From: Actinomadura cremea
GTDB lineage: Bacteria > Actinomycetota > Actinomycetes > Streptosporangiales > Streptosporangiaceae
Length of the DNA: 59,605 nt
Assembly: GCF_014648495.1 (NCBI RefSeq)
Contig: NZ_BMRF01000034.1
Location: 1-59,605 of the forward strand
Direction of reading: 5' to 3'
Shown here: piece after piece, positions 7,821 through 15,829 of the stretch
Numbering within the stretch: the stretch's first letter is position 1
Layout: every line of letters begins with the position of its first letter
Position numbers and translations under genes: made by a program
The notes under the pieces: model-generated
Seen by the model: only the letters and a program-made list of their open reading frames with translations
The model's database searches: none
Told to the model about the DNA's origin: nothing

Positions 7821-8620
7821 CTTTCTTTGATTACCTTCCTTATCATGTCCCGTGACATGTTCGCCGGCAGTGCCTTGCTGCCCAGCCCTCGGAGGGTGCG
7901 AGCCAAGCCCGAGAGGTCCTGCTCGTCATCGGTGGTGATGCCTCGAACCGTTGTCTCAAGGTACGCCACCTCGCTCCGGTCGTGCATCGTGGCGACGATG
8001 AACGCCCCACCGGTCCCAGCGGGCACCCCGTCGTCGTTCATGACGACTTGAAGAGTGATGTTCGGCAGCTCGCTCATCGCTACCAGGTGCTCCAACTGTT
8101 CCTTCATGGTCGCGCGCGAGTCGATGAGATGGGTCAGCACATCCTCACTGATGAAGGCGACCAGGGTGGCCGCGGCGGGCGTCTCCCGGGTGAGGATGTC
8201 CTGACGTGCCAAACGGGCGGCCACGGCCTCGTCCGACTTCAAGAAGGCCCGAATGTAACGCTCGGTCTGGAGAAGGCCGGGAACGACGGTGTGCTCCCAC
8301 CAGACCAGCACTTCGGCTTCGGCTTCTACCTCCGGCCAGTCGAACCACGTCGGTACCCCGAGTCCGCCGTCCTCCTTCAGGTCGTCGTAGAGGGCGAGGA
8401 GCGCGCTTCCGGCCCTGAACTCGGGATCGAGAACTTCAATGAGGTCCCGTTTGCATCGCTTCTTGCCACTTTCAATTTGTGAGATGTAGGAGGCGGTCAT
8501 CCCGACGCGAGTCGCGACGCGCGACTGGCTCAACCCAGCGCGTTCCCGGTAGCGCTTGAATTGGCGCCCGAACGCGGCCAGTGCGGGCGTGGAAGCCGCA
8601 CGCCGACGGGAGGTGGCCAT
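7811..8620 (-). CDS. XRE-family regulator with DUF5753
   Basis: About 269 residues. The helix-turn-helix lies near residues 15-70 (LSQSRVATRVGMTASYISQIESGKKRC). The remaining two-thirds is the DUF5753 module (WFDWPEVEAEAEVLVWWEHTVVPGLLQTERYIRA, then an LPN-I-LQV segment). These regulators pair with DUF397 proteins, as seen just downstream. The start chosen is the ATG at 8620, with GAGGTG upstream; an ATG (8626) and a GTG (8629) lie a few codons earlier. The divergent partner is an anti-sigma-type ATPase. Confidence 0.92.
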   Translation of the reverse strand: MATSRRRAASTPALAAFGRQFKRYRERAGLSQSRVATRVGMTASYISQIESGKKRCKRDLIEVLDPEFRAGSALLALYDDLKEDGGLGVPTWFDWPEVEAEAEVLVWWEHTVVPGLLQTERYIRAFLKSDEAVAARLARQDILTRETPAAATLVAFISEDVLTHLIDSRATMKEQLEHLVAMSELPNITLQVVMNDDGVPAGTGGAFIVATMHDRSEVAYLETTVRGITTDDEQDLSGLARTLRGLGSKALPANMSRDMIRKVIKERWT

Positions 8621-8672
8621 GATCATCACCTCTTAACCAGTTGGAACTGCCTGTAACTCAATCTGAAAGATC

Positions 8673-8686
8673 AACATCGAGATGTT
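8673..8686. promoter_or_regulatory. Perfect inverted repeat in XRE/ATPase divergent region
   Basis: AACATC-GA-GATGTT is a perfect 6+6 inverted repeat in a stretch more AT-rich than the rest of the window, between the XRE start (8620) and the ATPase start (8774). It is a good candidate binding site for the XRE regulator, controlling itself and the ATPase. Confidence 0.5.
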
Positions 8687-8773
8687 CCGTCTGCTGCAAG
8701 GTTAATCATTACGCGGCGTTCATGCATGGCCTACTGAGAGAAACAAGCGGACACGTTGTGGAGGGATCTTCCG

Positions 8774-9172
8774 ATGTCAGCTGTGGCTCTCGCGCCGGAG
8801 ACGCCGACGCTCGTCCTCACGCCGTCCGACCGGGCGCCCGGTCATGCTCGCCGCTTTCTCTCCGAGCAGTTCCGTGCACTGGGGCTCGTGGAGGACTTCG
8901 TGGGGCGGCTCGTGGTTACGGAATTGGTTACTAACGCTCTTAAACACGTGGGATTCGGGCACATCGTCGTACGGATCCTCCCCGACGAGCCAGGGAAAAC
9001 GGTGTGTGTGGAGGTGTGGGACGAGGGGGGCGAATTCCCCGTCGTCCGTCCGGAGAGCCAGGACGCGACGAGCGGGCGCGGGCTGCCGCTGATCATCGGG
9101 CTCGCGCGGGAATGGGGCGTCCGCCCCCTCAACGAGAGCGGCAAGGTGGTGTGGGTACGTTGCGCGGTCTGA
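8774..9172 (+). CDS. RsbW-like ATP-binding protein (HATPase_c_2)
   Basis: 132 residues from the ATG at 8774, which has GGAGGG eight bases upstream. It shows the GHKL/Bergerat boxes of the anti-sigma serine kinase type: N-box ELVTNALKH, G1-like VEVWDEGG, and G2-like GRGLPLIIGLA. These small cytosolic ATPases bind ATP and act as anti-sigma or anti-anti-sigma partners or as orphan accessory proteins of XRE/DUF397 loci. No sigma factor lies nearby. Its last 22 bases overlap the next gene. Confidence 0.88.
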   Translation: MSAVALAPETPTLVLTPSDRAPGHARRFLSEQFRALGLVEDFVGRLVVTELVTNALKHVGFGHIVVRILPDEPGKTVCVEVWDEGGEFPVVRPESQDATSGRGLPLIIGLAREWGVRPLNESGKVVWVRCAV

Positions 9173-9489
9173 CCGACCGGGCCGCGTCCCTCCTCCCGGC
9201 CTGGCGCGGACGGTCGAGGACGATCCGCCACCTGGACGATCTCGCCGCCGCGCTTCGCCGGACGGGCTATCACTGCATCGTCCGGAGGCGTCCGCCGCTG
9301 CTGTGGGTGTTCGCCTTCGGCCCGCGTGACCATGTGCGGGTCGCGGTCGGAGTCCACACCGTTCCCGGTGGGGCGCGGGTGTACCACGAGGCCGGAGGAC
9401 ACCGCCTCTGCCCGTGCGATGACGCAGAGGGGGCGGCCGAACTGGTGGACCGCCTCCTCAAGCACCGCATGTTCCCCGCGACCTGGTAG
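9151..9489 (+). CDS. Small hypothetical protein coupled to RsbW-like ATPase
   Basis: About 112 residues, starting at a GTG (9151) within the end of the ATPase gene, so probably translated by coupling. It is basic at the N-terminus (WRGRSRTIRHLDDLAAALRRTG), then has WVFAFGPRDHVRVAVGV and HRLCPCDDAEGAAELVDRLL. It contains two close cysteines (CPC). I do not recognise a named domain. Its tail comes within 10 bases of the convergent kinase stop. Position suggests a partner of the ATPase or the XRE system. Confidence 0.6.
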   Translation: MGTLRGLTDRAASLLPAWRGRSRTIRHLDDLAAALRRTGYHCIVRRRPPLLWVFAFGPRDHVRVAVGVHTVPGGARVYHEAGGHRLCPCDDAEGAAELVDRLLKHRMFPATW

Positions 9490-9498
9490 CGGCTCGGT

Positions 9499-11265
9499 TC
9501 AGCCGGGTGGGCGGGAGAAGCCGAGGGCGCCCCAGTCGCGGAGGGTTCCCGGGCCCTCGACCACCGTGTCCGCGTACTCGACGTCGGTGACGTCGATCTT
9601 CATGTACTGGTCGCCGGAGAACACCCAGTACCGGTTCCGCTCGCCCGGGACGGGCAGCGCCGCGTCGATCCCGTTCCGGAACCCGGAGAACCTGTCGAAG
9701 GTGCCGGGCCATCCGGAGAGCGGCGACGCGGGGATGTTGACGGTGCCGCCGGGGCCCTCGCCGTCCAGCATGGTCCGGACGTACCGGTCGCCTGCGAACA
9801 CCCAGTACTGCGTGGGGTCGTCCGGCGTCCGCATGATGGCGTCGATGCCGTCGTCCGGCAGGTCTCCGAAGGCGCTCTCCCAGTCGCTGAGCGGCCTCGG
9901 ACCCGCCACCAGCGCGTCGTCGTAGCCCTGCTCGGCGCCGGTGACGCTCATCCGGACGTACTGGGGCCCGGCGAAGACCCAGTACTCGTTCGGGGAGCCC
10001 GGAACGCGGAGCGTCGCGTCTATCCCGTTCTGGAATCCCGGCAGGTTCTTGAAGGTGTCGTCCCAGTTATCGAGGGTGGACGCCTCTTGCAGGTGCCCTT
10101 GCACCGGATAACCCGAGGTCGACATCTGGACCCGGACGTAATGGCCCCCGGAGAACATCCAGTAACTCGCCGGGGCGGTGAGGTTCGGGTCGTCCGGGAG
10201 CGCCATCACCGCGTCGGTGCGGATCGGGGGCGCGGCGGCCGGGGACGGGGAACTCGGACCGGCGGACGGCGTCGGGGGAGGCGTCGCCGCCGCGTCGGCG
10301 TCGTCCCCGGTACGGCTCAGCAGGACGCCCCCGGTGACGACGGTGACGAGCAGGGCGGCGGCCGCGATCACCGCCAGGACGGGCAGCCGGGAGCGCGTCG
10401 CGGTCCCGGTCGTCCGCGGGCCGGTGGGGAGGTCGTGCAGGGTCGGCGCCGCCCCGGCGAGGGGCCGCAGCATCTCGCTCGCCTCGGCGACGGACGGCCG
10501 CTCCGCGGGGTCCTTGCGCAGCAGCGCGTCGAGGACGGGACGCAGCGGCCCCGCGGCGTCCGGGATGTCCGGCCGCTCGTGCATGATGGCGTTCAGCACG
10601 CCGACGGACTCCGGGCGCGCGAACGGCGAACGTCCGGACAGCAGCACGCACAGGGTGACGCCCAGCGAGAACAGATCGCTGGGCGGCCCCGCGGGCCGAT
10701 TGCCCAGCCGTTCCGGGGCGATGTACTCGAACGAGCCCACCACCGCCCCGGTCGCGGTGAGCGAGTCGGTGCCGGCCAGCGCCGCGATGCCGAAGTCGCA
10801 GAGGACGACCCTGTTGTCACGGCGCAGCAGGACGTTGCCCGGCTTGACGTCCCGGTGCAGCGCGCCGGCGGCGTGCACGGCGCCCAGCGCGGAGAGCAGC
10901 TGCAGAGCGATTCCGGCGACGGCGGAAGGATCCATCGGGCCGGTGCCGGCGACGTGCTCCTTCAGCGAGACTCCGTCCACGAACTCCATTACCAGCCACA
11001 ACCGGTCGTCCTGGTTCACGAGGTCGTAGACGTTGACGACGTTCGGGTGGGAGATCCGGGCGATGGCGTGCGCTTCCCTGCGCGCCCTGGCGGCCTGCTT
11101 GGCGAGTTCCCCGTCCGTGGCCGGAAGATGCATCTCCTTCACGGCGACCGTGCGGTTCAGGACCTGGTCGGTCGCCCGCCACACGGTTCCCATGCCCCCG
11201 CTGCCGAGATGGTCCAGGAGCAGGTACCGATCAGAAAGTATGCGTGGTTCCCCGATTTCTGCCAC
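9499..11265 (-). CDS. Receptor Ser/Thr protein kinase with hemopexin-like repeats
   Basis: 588 residues. The kinase domain (13-270) is complete: glycine loop GSGGMGTVW (21-29), K43, E64, HRD (137-139), N144, DFG (157-159) and an APE-like YIAPERL. A Pro/Ala-rich stretch flanks one transmembrane helix (about 294-316). The outer part (350-588) has four hemopexin-like repeats, each around IDAxxRxP...YWVFxGxxYVR, ending in a W/F segment about 45 residues on; four repeats make one full four-bladed propeller. This is a PknB-type (Hanks) receptor with an unusual sensor; PASTA or other propellers are more usual. It starts at GTG 11265 with no clear Shine-Dalgarno. Likely ligands are metal, haem, or a protein or wall surface; none can be read from sequence. 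Confidence 0.92.
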   Translation of the reverse strand: MAEIGEPRILSDRYLLLDHLGSGGMGTVWRATDQVLNRTVAVKEMHLPATDGELAKQAARARREAHAIARISHPNVVNVYDLVNQDDRLWLVMEFVDGVSLKEHVAGTGPMDPSAVAGIALQLLSALGAVHAAGALHRDVKPGNVLLRRDNRVVLCDFGIAALAGTDSLTATGAVVGSFEYIAPERLGNRPAGPPSDLFSLGVTLCVLLSGRSPFARPESVGVLNAIMHERPDIPDAAGPLRPVLDALLRKDPAERPSVAEASEMLRPLAGAAPTLHDLPTGPRTTGTATRSRLPVLAVIAAAALLVTVVTGGVLLSRTGDDADAAATPPPTPSAGPSSPSPAAAPPIRTDAVMALPDDPNLTAPASYWMFSGGHYVRVQMSTSGYPVQGHLQEASTLDNWDDTFKNLPGFQNGIDATLRVPGSPNEYWVFAGPQYVRMSVTGAEQGYDDALVAGPRPLSDWESAFGDLPDDGIDAIMRTPDDPTQYWVFAGDRYVRTMLDGEGPGGTVNIPASPLSGWPGTFDRFSGFRNGIDAALPVPGERNRYWVFSGDQYMKIDVTDVEYADTVVEGPGTLRDWGALGFSRPPG

Positions 11266-11645
11266 GGGATCAACTTAGCGGGCGTGCGAAACCGGGCGGA
11301 AGTTTACGTACCGCGGCATCACGACCACGAGATAGGGACCGGGCCGAAATCCCGCCGGACGCCCGCCGGGGCCGGTCGGGCGCCCCGCCACGGGCGTCCG
11401 GATCCGCCGAGGGGGCGGACGTCCACGGCGCGAGCGGATGCGCCGTGGGAATCTGGCGACGTATGTGACTGCTGGTAAGCGTTGAAGTGATCGGAAAAAT
11501 CCCTGGTCATTGCGGTATGAGACCAGTTTAAAAGCACGGCCTTCCCGAATCCATTGACGCGGCGACTCCGCCCCCGCAAGCATGGATCGCTCGGTGATGC
11601 GCGCGGGCCCGTGAGGCGGGACCGCGGCGGGGCGGGAAGGAGCGC
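11266..11645. other. 380-bp divergent intergenic region
   Basis: This is the longest non-coding stretch in the window, between the kinase and the pilus operon. The kinase-proximal half is GC-rich with no clear element. The 11460-11545 part is AT-richer and holds an inverted repeat, CTGGTC (11503-11508) and GACCAG (11521-11526), separated by 12 bases and extendable by AT pairs with a bulge. It probably carries promoters for both neighbours; no small gene was found. Confidence 0.5.
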
Positions 11646-12587
11646 GTGGGCAGCGCCATGAAGGCCAACCAGTCGACTGCCGCCGGAGGCCCGTCCGGAG
11701 CACCGTCCGGCGGCGCGCCGGGACTCGGCCGCTCGGGGCTCGGCGCCTCCGGCGGGCAACGGCTCCCCACCCCGCCCCGGGAGCGCAAGCCCGCCCTCGC
11801 GGCGCTCGCCGTGCTGCTCATCCTCGGCGGCGCGCTCGCCAGCGCCTACCTCGTGATGGCCAGCGGCGACCGGGTCTCCGCGATCATGATCGCGCAGCCG
11901 GTCGCGGCCGGGCAGCAGATCCCGCAGAGCGCGCTGCGGGAGGTGCGGATCGGCGACACCGGCCTCGACTACCTGAGCTGGTCCGAGGCGGCGGCGGTGC
12001 GCGAGCACTACGCGACCGTCCCGCTGGTGGAGGGCACGCTGCTCACCAACGGCATGATCAGCCCCACGAACGACTCCGCGTCCGGACGCCTCGTCGTCGG
12101 CCTCGCGCTCAAACCCGGGCAGCTCCCGGTGGGCGGCGTCGTGGAGGGCAAGCACGTCACGGTCTACGCCGTCGGCGGCGAGCAGGACGGCGGCGTCAAG
12201 CCCGGGACCGTCCTGTCCGCCGACGCGATCGTGGTCGGCGTCGGGTCGGGCGGCGGCGGGAACAGCATCGGGGGCGAGCGGCTCAGCTCCGGCGTGACGG
12301 CCGTGGACGTCGCCGTGCCGCCGGGCGAGGCGGCGGACGTCGCGGGCGCCGCGTCCGCCGGGGCCGCCGCGATCGCGCTGATCCCGCCCGGGACGAAGGT
12401 CGGGTCCGGCGGCGCGTCCCCGCCGCCCACGGGGCGGACGCCCGGTGGCGCGGAAACACCGAGCGGTGCCCAGACGCCCGGTGGTGGGCAGCCGACCGGT
12501 GGTGCGCCGACGTCGGGTGGTGCGCCGACGTCGGGTGGTGCGCCGACGTCCGGTGGTGCGGCCGGGTCCGGCGCGGGCGGGAACTGA
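11646..12587 (+). CDS. SAF-domain protein (CpaB/RcpC-like), first gene of pilus operon
   Basis: 313 residues. A Gly/Ser/Pro-rich cytoplasmic N-terminus is followed by one transmembrane helix (about 48-70, ALAALAVLLILGGALASAYL) and an SAF domain (AVAAGQQIPQSALREVRIG, then a LVVGLALKPGQLP segment) as in CpaB/RcpC, which helps assemble Flp pili at the envelope. The C-terminal 60 residues are low complexity (Gly/Pro/Thr), including three exact APTSGG repeats. The start is GTG 11646 or ATG 11658; AAGGAG sits close to the GTG. It opens a ten-gene same-strand run. Confidence 0.8.
   Translation: MGSAMKANQSTAAGGPSGAPSGGAPGLGRSGLGASGGQRLPTPPRERKPALAALAVLLILGGALASAYLVMASGDRVSAIMIAQPVAAGQQIPQSALREVRIGDTGLDYLSWSEAAAVREHYATVPLVEGTLLTNGMISPTNDSASGRLVVGLALKPGQLPVGGVVEGKHVTVYAVGGEQDGGVKPGTVLSADAIVVGVGSGGGGNSIGGERLSSGVTAVDVAVPPGEAADVAGAASAGAAAIALIPPGTKVGSGGASPPPTGRTPGGAETPSGAQTPGGGQPTGGAPTSGGAPTSGGAPTSGGAAGSGAGGN
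12504..12557 (+). repeat. Three 18-bp tandem repeats encoding APTSGG
   Basis: Three in-frame copies of an 18-bp unit (GCG CCG ACG TCG GGT GGT, with one base change in the third) lie near the 3' end of the SAF-protein gene. Copy number is likely to vary by slippage without breaking the frame. Confidence 0.8.
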
Positions 12588-12589
12588 TC

Positions 12590-13549
12590 GTGGCCGTCAT
12601 CGCGCTCGCGGCCGACAAGGGGGCGCCCGGCGTCACCACGGCCGCCGTCGCGCTCGGCGCCGTGTGGCCGCGCCCGGTGCTGGTCGCCGAGTGCGACCAG
12701 GCGGGCGGCGACCTCGTGTACCGGCTGCCCGCCGCCGAGGACGCGGGGAACGGCGGCATCCTCAACCCGGCGCGCGGGCTGCTCAGCCTGGCCGCGACGG
12801 CCCGCCGGGGCCTGCGCCCCGACCAGATCGCCGAGCACTGCCAGCGGCTCGTCGGCGGGCTCGACGTCCTCGTCGGGGTCACCAACGCCGAGCAGGCGCA
12901 GGCCATGACGTGGCTGTGGGGGCCGCTCGGACGGGCGTTCGCCGGGCTCGACCCCGTGGACGTCATCGTCGACTGCGGGCGGCTCGGCGCCGGATCCCCG
13001 CTCACCGACCTGCTGCGCGAGGCCGACCACGTCGTGCTGCTCACCCGCGCGACCCTGGAACAGGTCGCCCACCTGCGTGAACGCGTGTCCGCGCTGAGCG
13101 GCGAGCTGCGCGGCGGCCCGCCGGTCGGCGTGCTGGTCCTGGCCGACCCCCGGGACTTCCGCGGCTCGATCGCCGAGGTCGACCGGATCATCGCCGGGGC
13201 GCGCGGCCGTCCCCGGACGAACGACGCCGCGCCCGGCCCGTCCGATCCGTCCGGCCCGTCCGGCGAATTGGGCCCGTCCGCACCGCCCGTCACCGTCCTC
13301 GGCGGGATGGCGCTCGACGCCAAGGGCGCCGACCTGCTCGCGGGCCGCTGGGGCGGCCGGCTGGACCGCTCGCTGCTGATCCGGTCGGCGCGGGAGGTCG
13401 CGGGCGAGCTGGTCGGCCGGATCACCGCGAACCCGCGCCGCGCCGCCGACACGATCGCCCGGCCCGGCCCGATCGCCGCGCAGGCCCCACCGCCCCCGGC
13501 GTCCGACCAGGTTCCGACGGCGCGCGCGCACACCGAGGGGAGGCGCTGA
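12590..13549 (+). CDS. CpaE/TadZ-like ParA-family protein
   Basis: 319 residues. A MinD/ParA-like fold, as in CpaE/TadZ, which localises Tad pilus assembly. The P-loop reads DKGAPGVTTAA, keeping the signature lysine (KG) but with V instead of the second lysine of KGGxGKTT, so nucleotide hydrolysis may be weak or absent. The central VDVIVDCGRL matches the Walker B region. The last 80 residues hold a Pro/Ser-rich linker. GTG 12590 starts two bases after the upstream stop, and its TGA overlaps the next ATG by one base, so coupling is tight. Confidence 0.82.
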   Translation: MAVIALAADKGAPGVTTAAVALGAVWPRPVLVAECDQAGGDLVYRLPAAEDAGNGGILNPARGLLSLAATARRGLRPDQIAEHCQRLVGGLDVLVGVTNAEQAQAMTWLWGPLGRAFAGLDPVDVIVDCGRLGAGSPLTDLLREADHVVLLTRATLEQVAHLRERVSALSGELRGGPPVGVLVLADPRDFRGSIAEVDRIIAGARGRPRTNDAAPGPSDPSGPSGELGPSAPPVTVLGGMALDAKGADLLAGRWGGRLDRSLLIRSAREVAGELVGRITANPRRAADTIARPGPIAAQAPPPPASDQVPTARAHTEGRR

Positions 13550-14847
13550 TGGACCACGGGCTCGTCAAGCGGCTCCGGCAGGAGGTCGGCGACCGGCTGG
13601 CCCAGCAGCGCCGCCTCGACGCCGCGCACGGCCTCGCCCCCATGTCGGGGGAGGACGAGCGGCAGTTCGCGCGCGCGCTGATCGGCCAGGTGCTCGAGGA
13701 GTTCGCGCGCGGCGAGATCACCTCGGGACGCCGCCCGCCGAACGCCGACGAGGAGGAGGCGCTCGCGGCGGGCGTCCACGCGGCGCTGTTCGGCGTCGGC
13801 CGGCTCCAGCCGCTGCTGGAGGACCCCGAGATCGAGAACATCGACGTCAACGGCTGCGACCGGGTGTTCATCGGGTACGCGGACGGGCGCGAGGTGATGG
13901 GCGAGCCGGTCGCGGAGAGCGACGAGGAACTGGTCGAGCTGATCCAGATCCTCGCGGCCTACAGCGGCCTGTCGTCCCGCCCGTTCGACACCGCGAACCC
14001 GCAGCTCGACCTGCGGCTCCCGGACGGCTCCCGGCTGTCGGCGGTCATGGACGTGACGGTCCGCCCGGCCCTGTCGATCCGGCGCGCGCGGCTCGGCAAG
14101 GTGTTCCTCGCGGACCTCGTCGGCAACGGCACGTTCAGCCGGGAGCTCGGGCTGTTCTTCCGCGCGGCGGTGCTGGCCCGCAAGAACATCATGATCGCCG
14201 GGGCGACGAACGCGGGGAAGACGACGCTGCTGCGCGCCGTCGCCAACGAGATCCCGCAGCCCGAACGGCTCATCACCGTCGAGCGCGCCCTCGAACTGGG
14301 CCTCGACGCGTTCCCCGAACTGCACCCGAACTGCGTCGCGTTCGAGCAGCGGCTCCCGAACTCCGAGGGGCAGGGGGCGATCTCGATGGCCGAGCTGGTG
14401 CGCCGGTCGCTGCGGATGAACCCGTCCCGGGTGATCGTCGGCGAGGTGCTCGGCGACGAGATCGTCACGATGCTGAACGCGATGACGCAGGGCAACGACG
14501 GATCGCTGTCGACGATCCACGCGAACTCGTCGGTCGAGGTGTTCAACCGCATCGCGACGTACGCGATCCAGTCGCGGGAGCGGCTCCCGGTCGAGGCGAC
14601 GCACATGCTCATCGCGGGCGCCATCGACTTCGTCGTGTTCATCGAGAAGCGCAACGACTACGCGCACGGCGGGCGGCTGCGCCGGTTCGTCTCCAGCGTC
14701 CGCGAGGTGACGGGCGTGGACGGCCGCGTGCTGTCCTCGGAGGTGTTCGCGGCCGGACCGGACGGGCACGCGGTGCCCGCCGCGCCGATCAGCTGCGTCG
14801 ACGAGCTGGCCCAGTACGGCTACGACCCCTCCGGAGGTGCCTGGTGA
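13549..14847 (+). CDS. cpaF: CpaF/TadA secretion ATPase
   Basis: 432 residues. VirB11/GspE-family hexameric ATPase that powers Tad/Flp pilus assembly. The N-terminal domain has NIDVNGCDRVFIGY. The ATPase core has Walker A GATNAGKTTLLRA (near residue 222), Asp box, Walker B region (RVIVGEVLGDE) and His box GNDGSLSTIHANS. Length is normal for actinobacterial CpaF. The ATG overlaps the upstream TGA, and the end leads into a 7-codon bridge ORF before tadB. Confidence 0.93.
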   Translation: MDHGLVKRLRQEVGDRLAQQRRLDAAHGLAPMSGEDERQFARALIGQVLEEFARGEITSGRRPPNADEEEALAAGVHAALFGVGRLQPLLEDPEIENIDVNGCDRVFIGYADGREVMGEPVAESDEELVELIQILAAYSGLSSRPFDTANPQLDLRLPDGSRLSAVMDVTVRPALSIRRARLGKVFLADLVGNGTFSRELGLFFRAAVLARKNIMIAGATNAGKTTLLRAVANEIPQPERLITVERALELGLDAFPELHPNCVAFEQRLPNSEGQGAISMAELVRRSLRMNPSRVIVGEVLGDEIVTMLNAMTQGNDGSLSTIHANSSVEVFNRIATYAIQSRERLPVEATHMLIAGAIDFVVFIEKRNDYAHGGRLRRFVSSVREVTGVDGRVLSSEVFAAGPDGHAVPAAPISCVDELAQYGYDPSGGAW

Positions 14848-14867
14848 GCGCGGAGGGGGGCCGCTGA
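14844..14867 (+). other. Seven-codon bridging ORF between cpaF and tadB
   Basis: GTG at 14844 overlaps the cpaF stop (GTGA), runs seven codons and ends in TGA (14865-14867) overlapping the tadB ATG (TGATG). It contains the GGAGGGGGG ribosome-binding site of tadB. It is probably a coupling relay rather than a functional peptide. Confidence 0.3.
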
Positions 14868-15829
14868 TGTTCGAGCCCGACGTGCTGCTCGCCGTCCTCG
14901 CCGGCGCCCTGGTCGGCGGCGGCCTCCTGCTGCTGGGCGTCGCGCTGCGCGGCCTGCCCGCCCGGCCGCGGCCCGCGAAGGGCCGCCGCCGCGAGGACCT
15001 GGTCCGGACCCTCACCACCCGCACCGCGCTCGCCGTCCTCGCCGGGACGGCCGTGCTGGCGGTCACCCGCTGGCCGATCGCCGCCGCCGGGGCGGGCGCG
15101 CTCGTCCTCGGCTGGGCCGGCCTCGTCGGCGGGGCCGCCGAGGAGCGGCGCGGCATGGCCCGGCTGGAGGCCCTCGCCGGGTGGACCGAGTCGCTGCGCG
15201 ACACGATCGCGGGCGCCGTCGGGCTCGAGCAGGCCATCCCCGCGTCGCAGCGCGCCGCCGCGCCCGTCCTGCGGGTTCCGCTGCGGGAGCTGGTCGACCG
15301 GCTGCACACCCGCGTCCCGATGCCGGAGGCGCTGCGCCGCTTCGCCGACGACCTCGACGACCCGTCCGCCGACCTGGTGATCGCCGCGCTGATCCTGAAC
15401 GCGAAGCTGCGCGGGCCCGGCCTGCGCGACATGCTCGGCGCGCTCGCGACGTCCGCCCGCGCCGAACTCGACATGCGCCGCCGCGTCGAGGCCGACCGCC
15501 GCTCCACCCGCCGGTCCGTCCGGATCGTCGTCGGCGTCTCGGTCGGGACGGCCCTCGCCCTCGCCGTGTTCAACGGCTCGTACGTCGAACCGTACGACGA
15601 CCTGCTCGGACAGCTCGTCCTGTGCCTCGTCGTCGCCCTGTACGCGGCGGCGTTCGTGTGGCTGCGGCGGCTGTCGAAGTACGAGCTGCCCGCCCGGTTC
15701 CTCAGCGAGCCCCGGGGCACGCCGCGTCCGGGCGTCCCCGGCGAGGTCCCGAGCACCGTCGCCGGCTGGCAGACGGAGCCGCTGCGGGGGCGGCACGCCA
15801 TGGACGCCGGGGGAGGTGGGGGCGCGTGA
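14867..15829 (+). CDS. tadB: TadB-like pilus inner-membrane platform protein
   Basis: 320 residues from the ATG at 14867 (GGAGGGGGG just upstream). Type II secretion system F-domain protein. Two N-terminal hydrophobic segments (VLLAVLAGALVGGGLLLLGV and LAVLAGTAVLAVTR onward), the T2SSF domain with LREDLVDRLHTRVPMPEAL-type spacing and LADDLDDPSADLVIAAL, and two C-terminal hydrophobic segments. With TadC it forms the membrane base on which CpaF acts. Its stop overlaps the tadC GTG by four bases. Confidence 0.88.
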   Translation: MFEPDVLLAVLAGALVGGGLLLLGVALRGLPARPRPAKGRRREDLVRTLTTRTALAVLAGTAVLAVTRWPIAAAGAGALVLGWAGLVGGAAEERRGMARLEALAGWTESLRDTIAGAVGLEQAIPASQRAAAPVLRVPLRELVDRLHTRVPMPEALRRFADDLDDPSADLVIAALILNAKLRGPGLRDMLGALATSARAELDMRRRVEADRRSTRRSVRIVVGVSVGTALALAVFNGSYVEPYDDLLGQLVLCLVVALYAAAFVWLRRLSKYELPARFLSEPRGTPRPGVPGEVPSTVAGWQTEPLRGRHAMDAGGGGGA

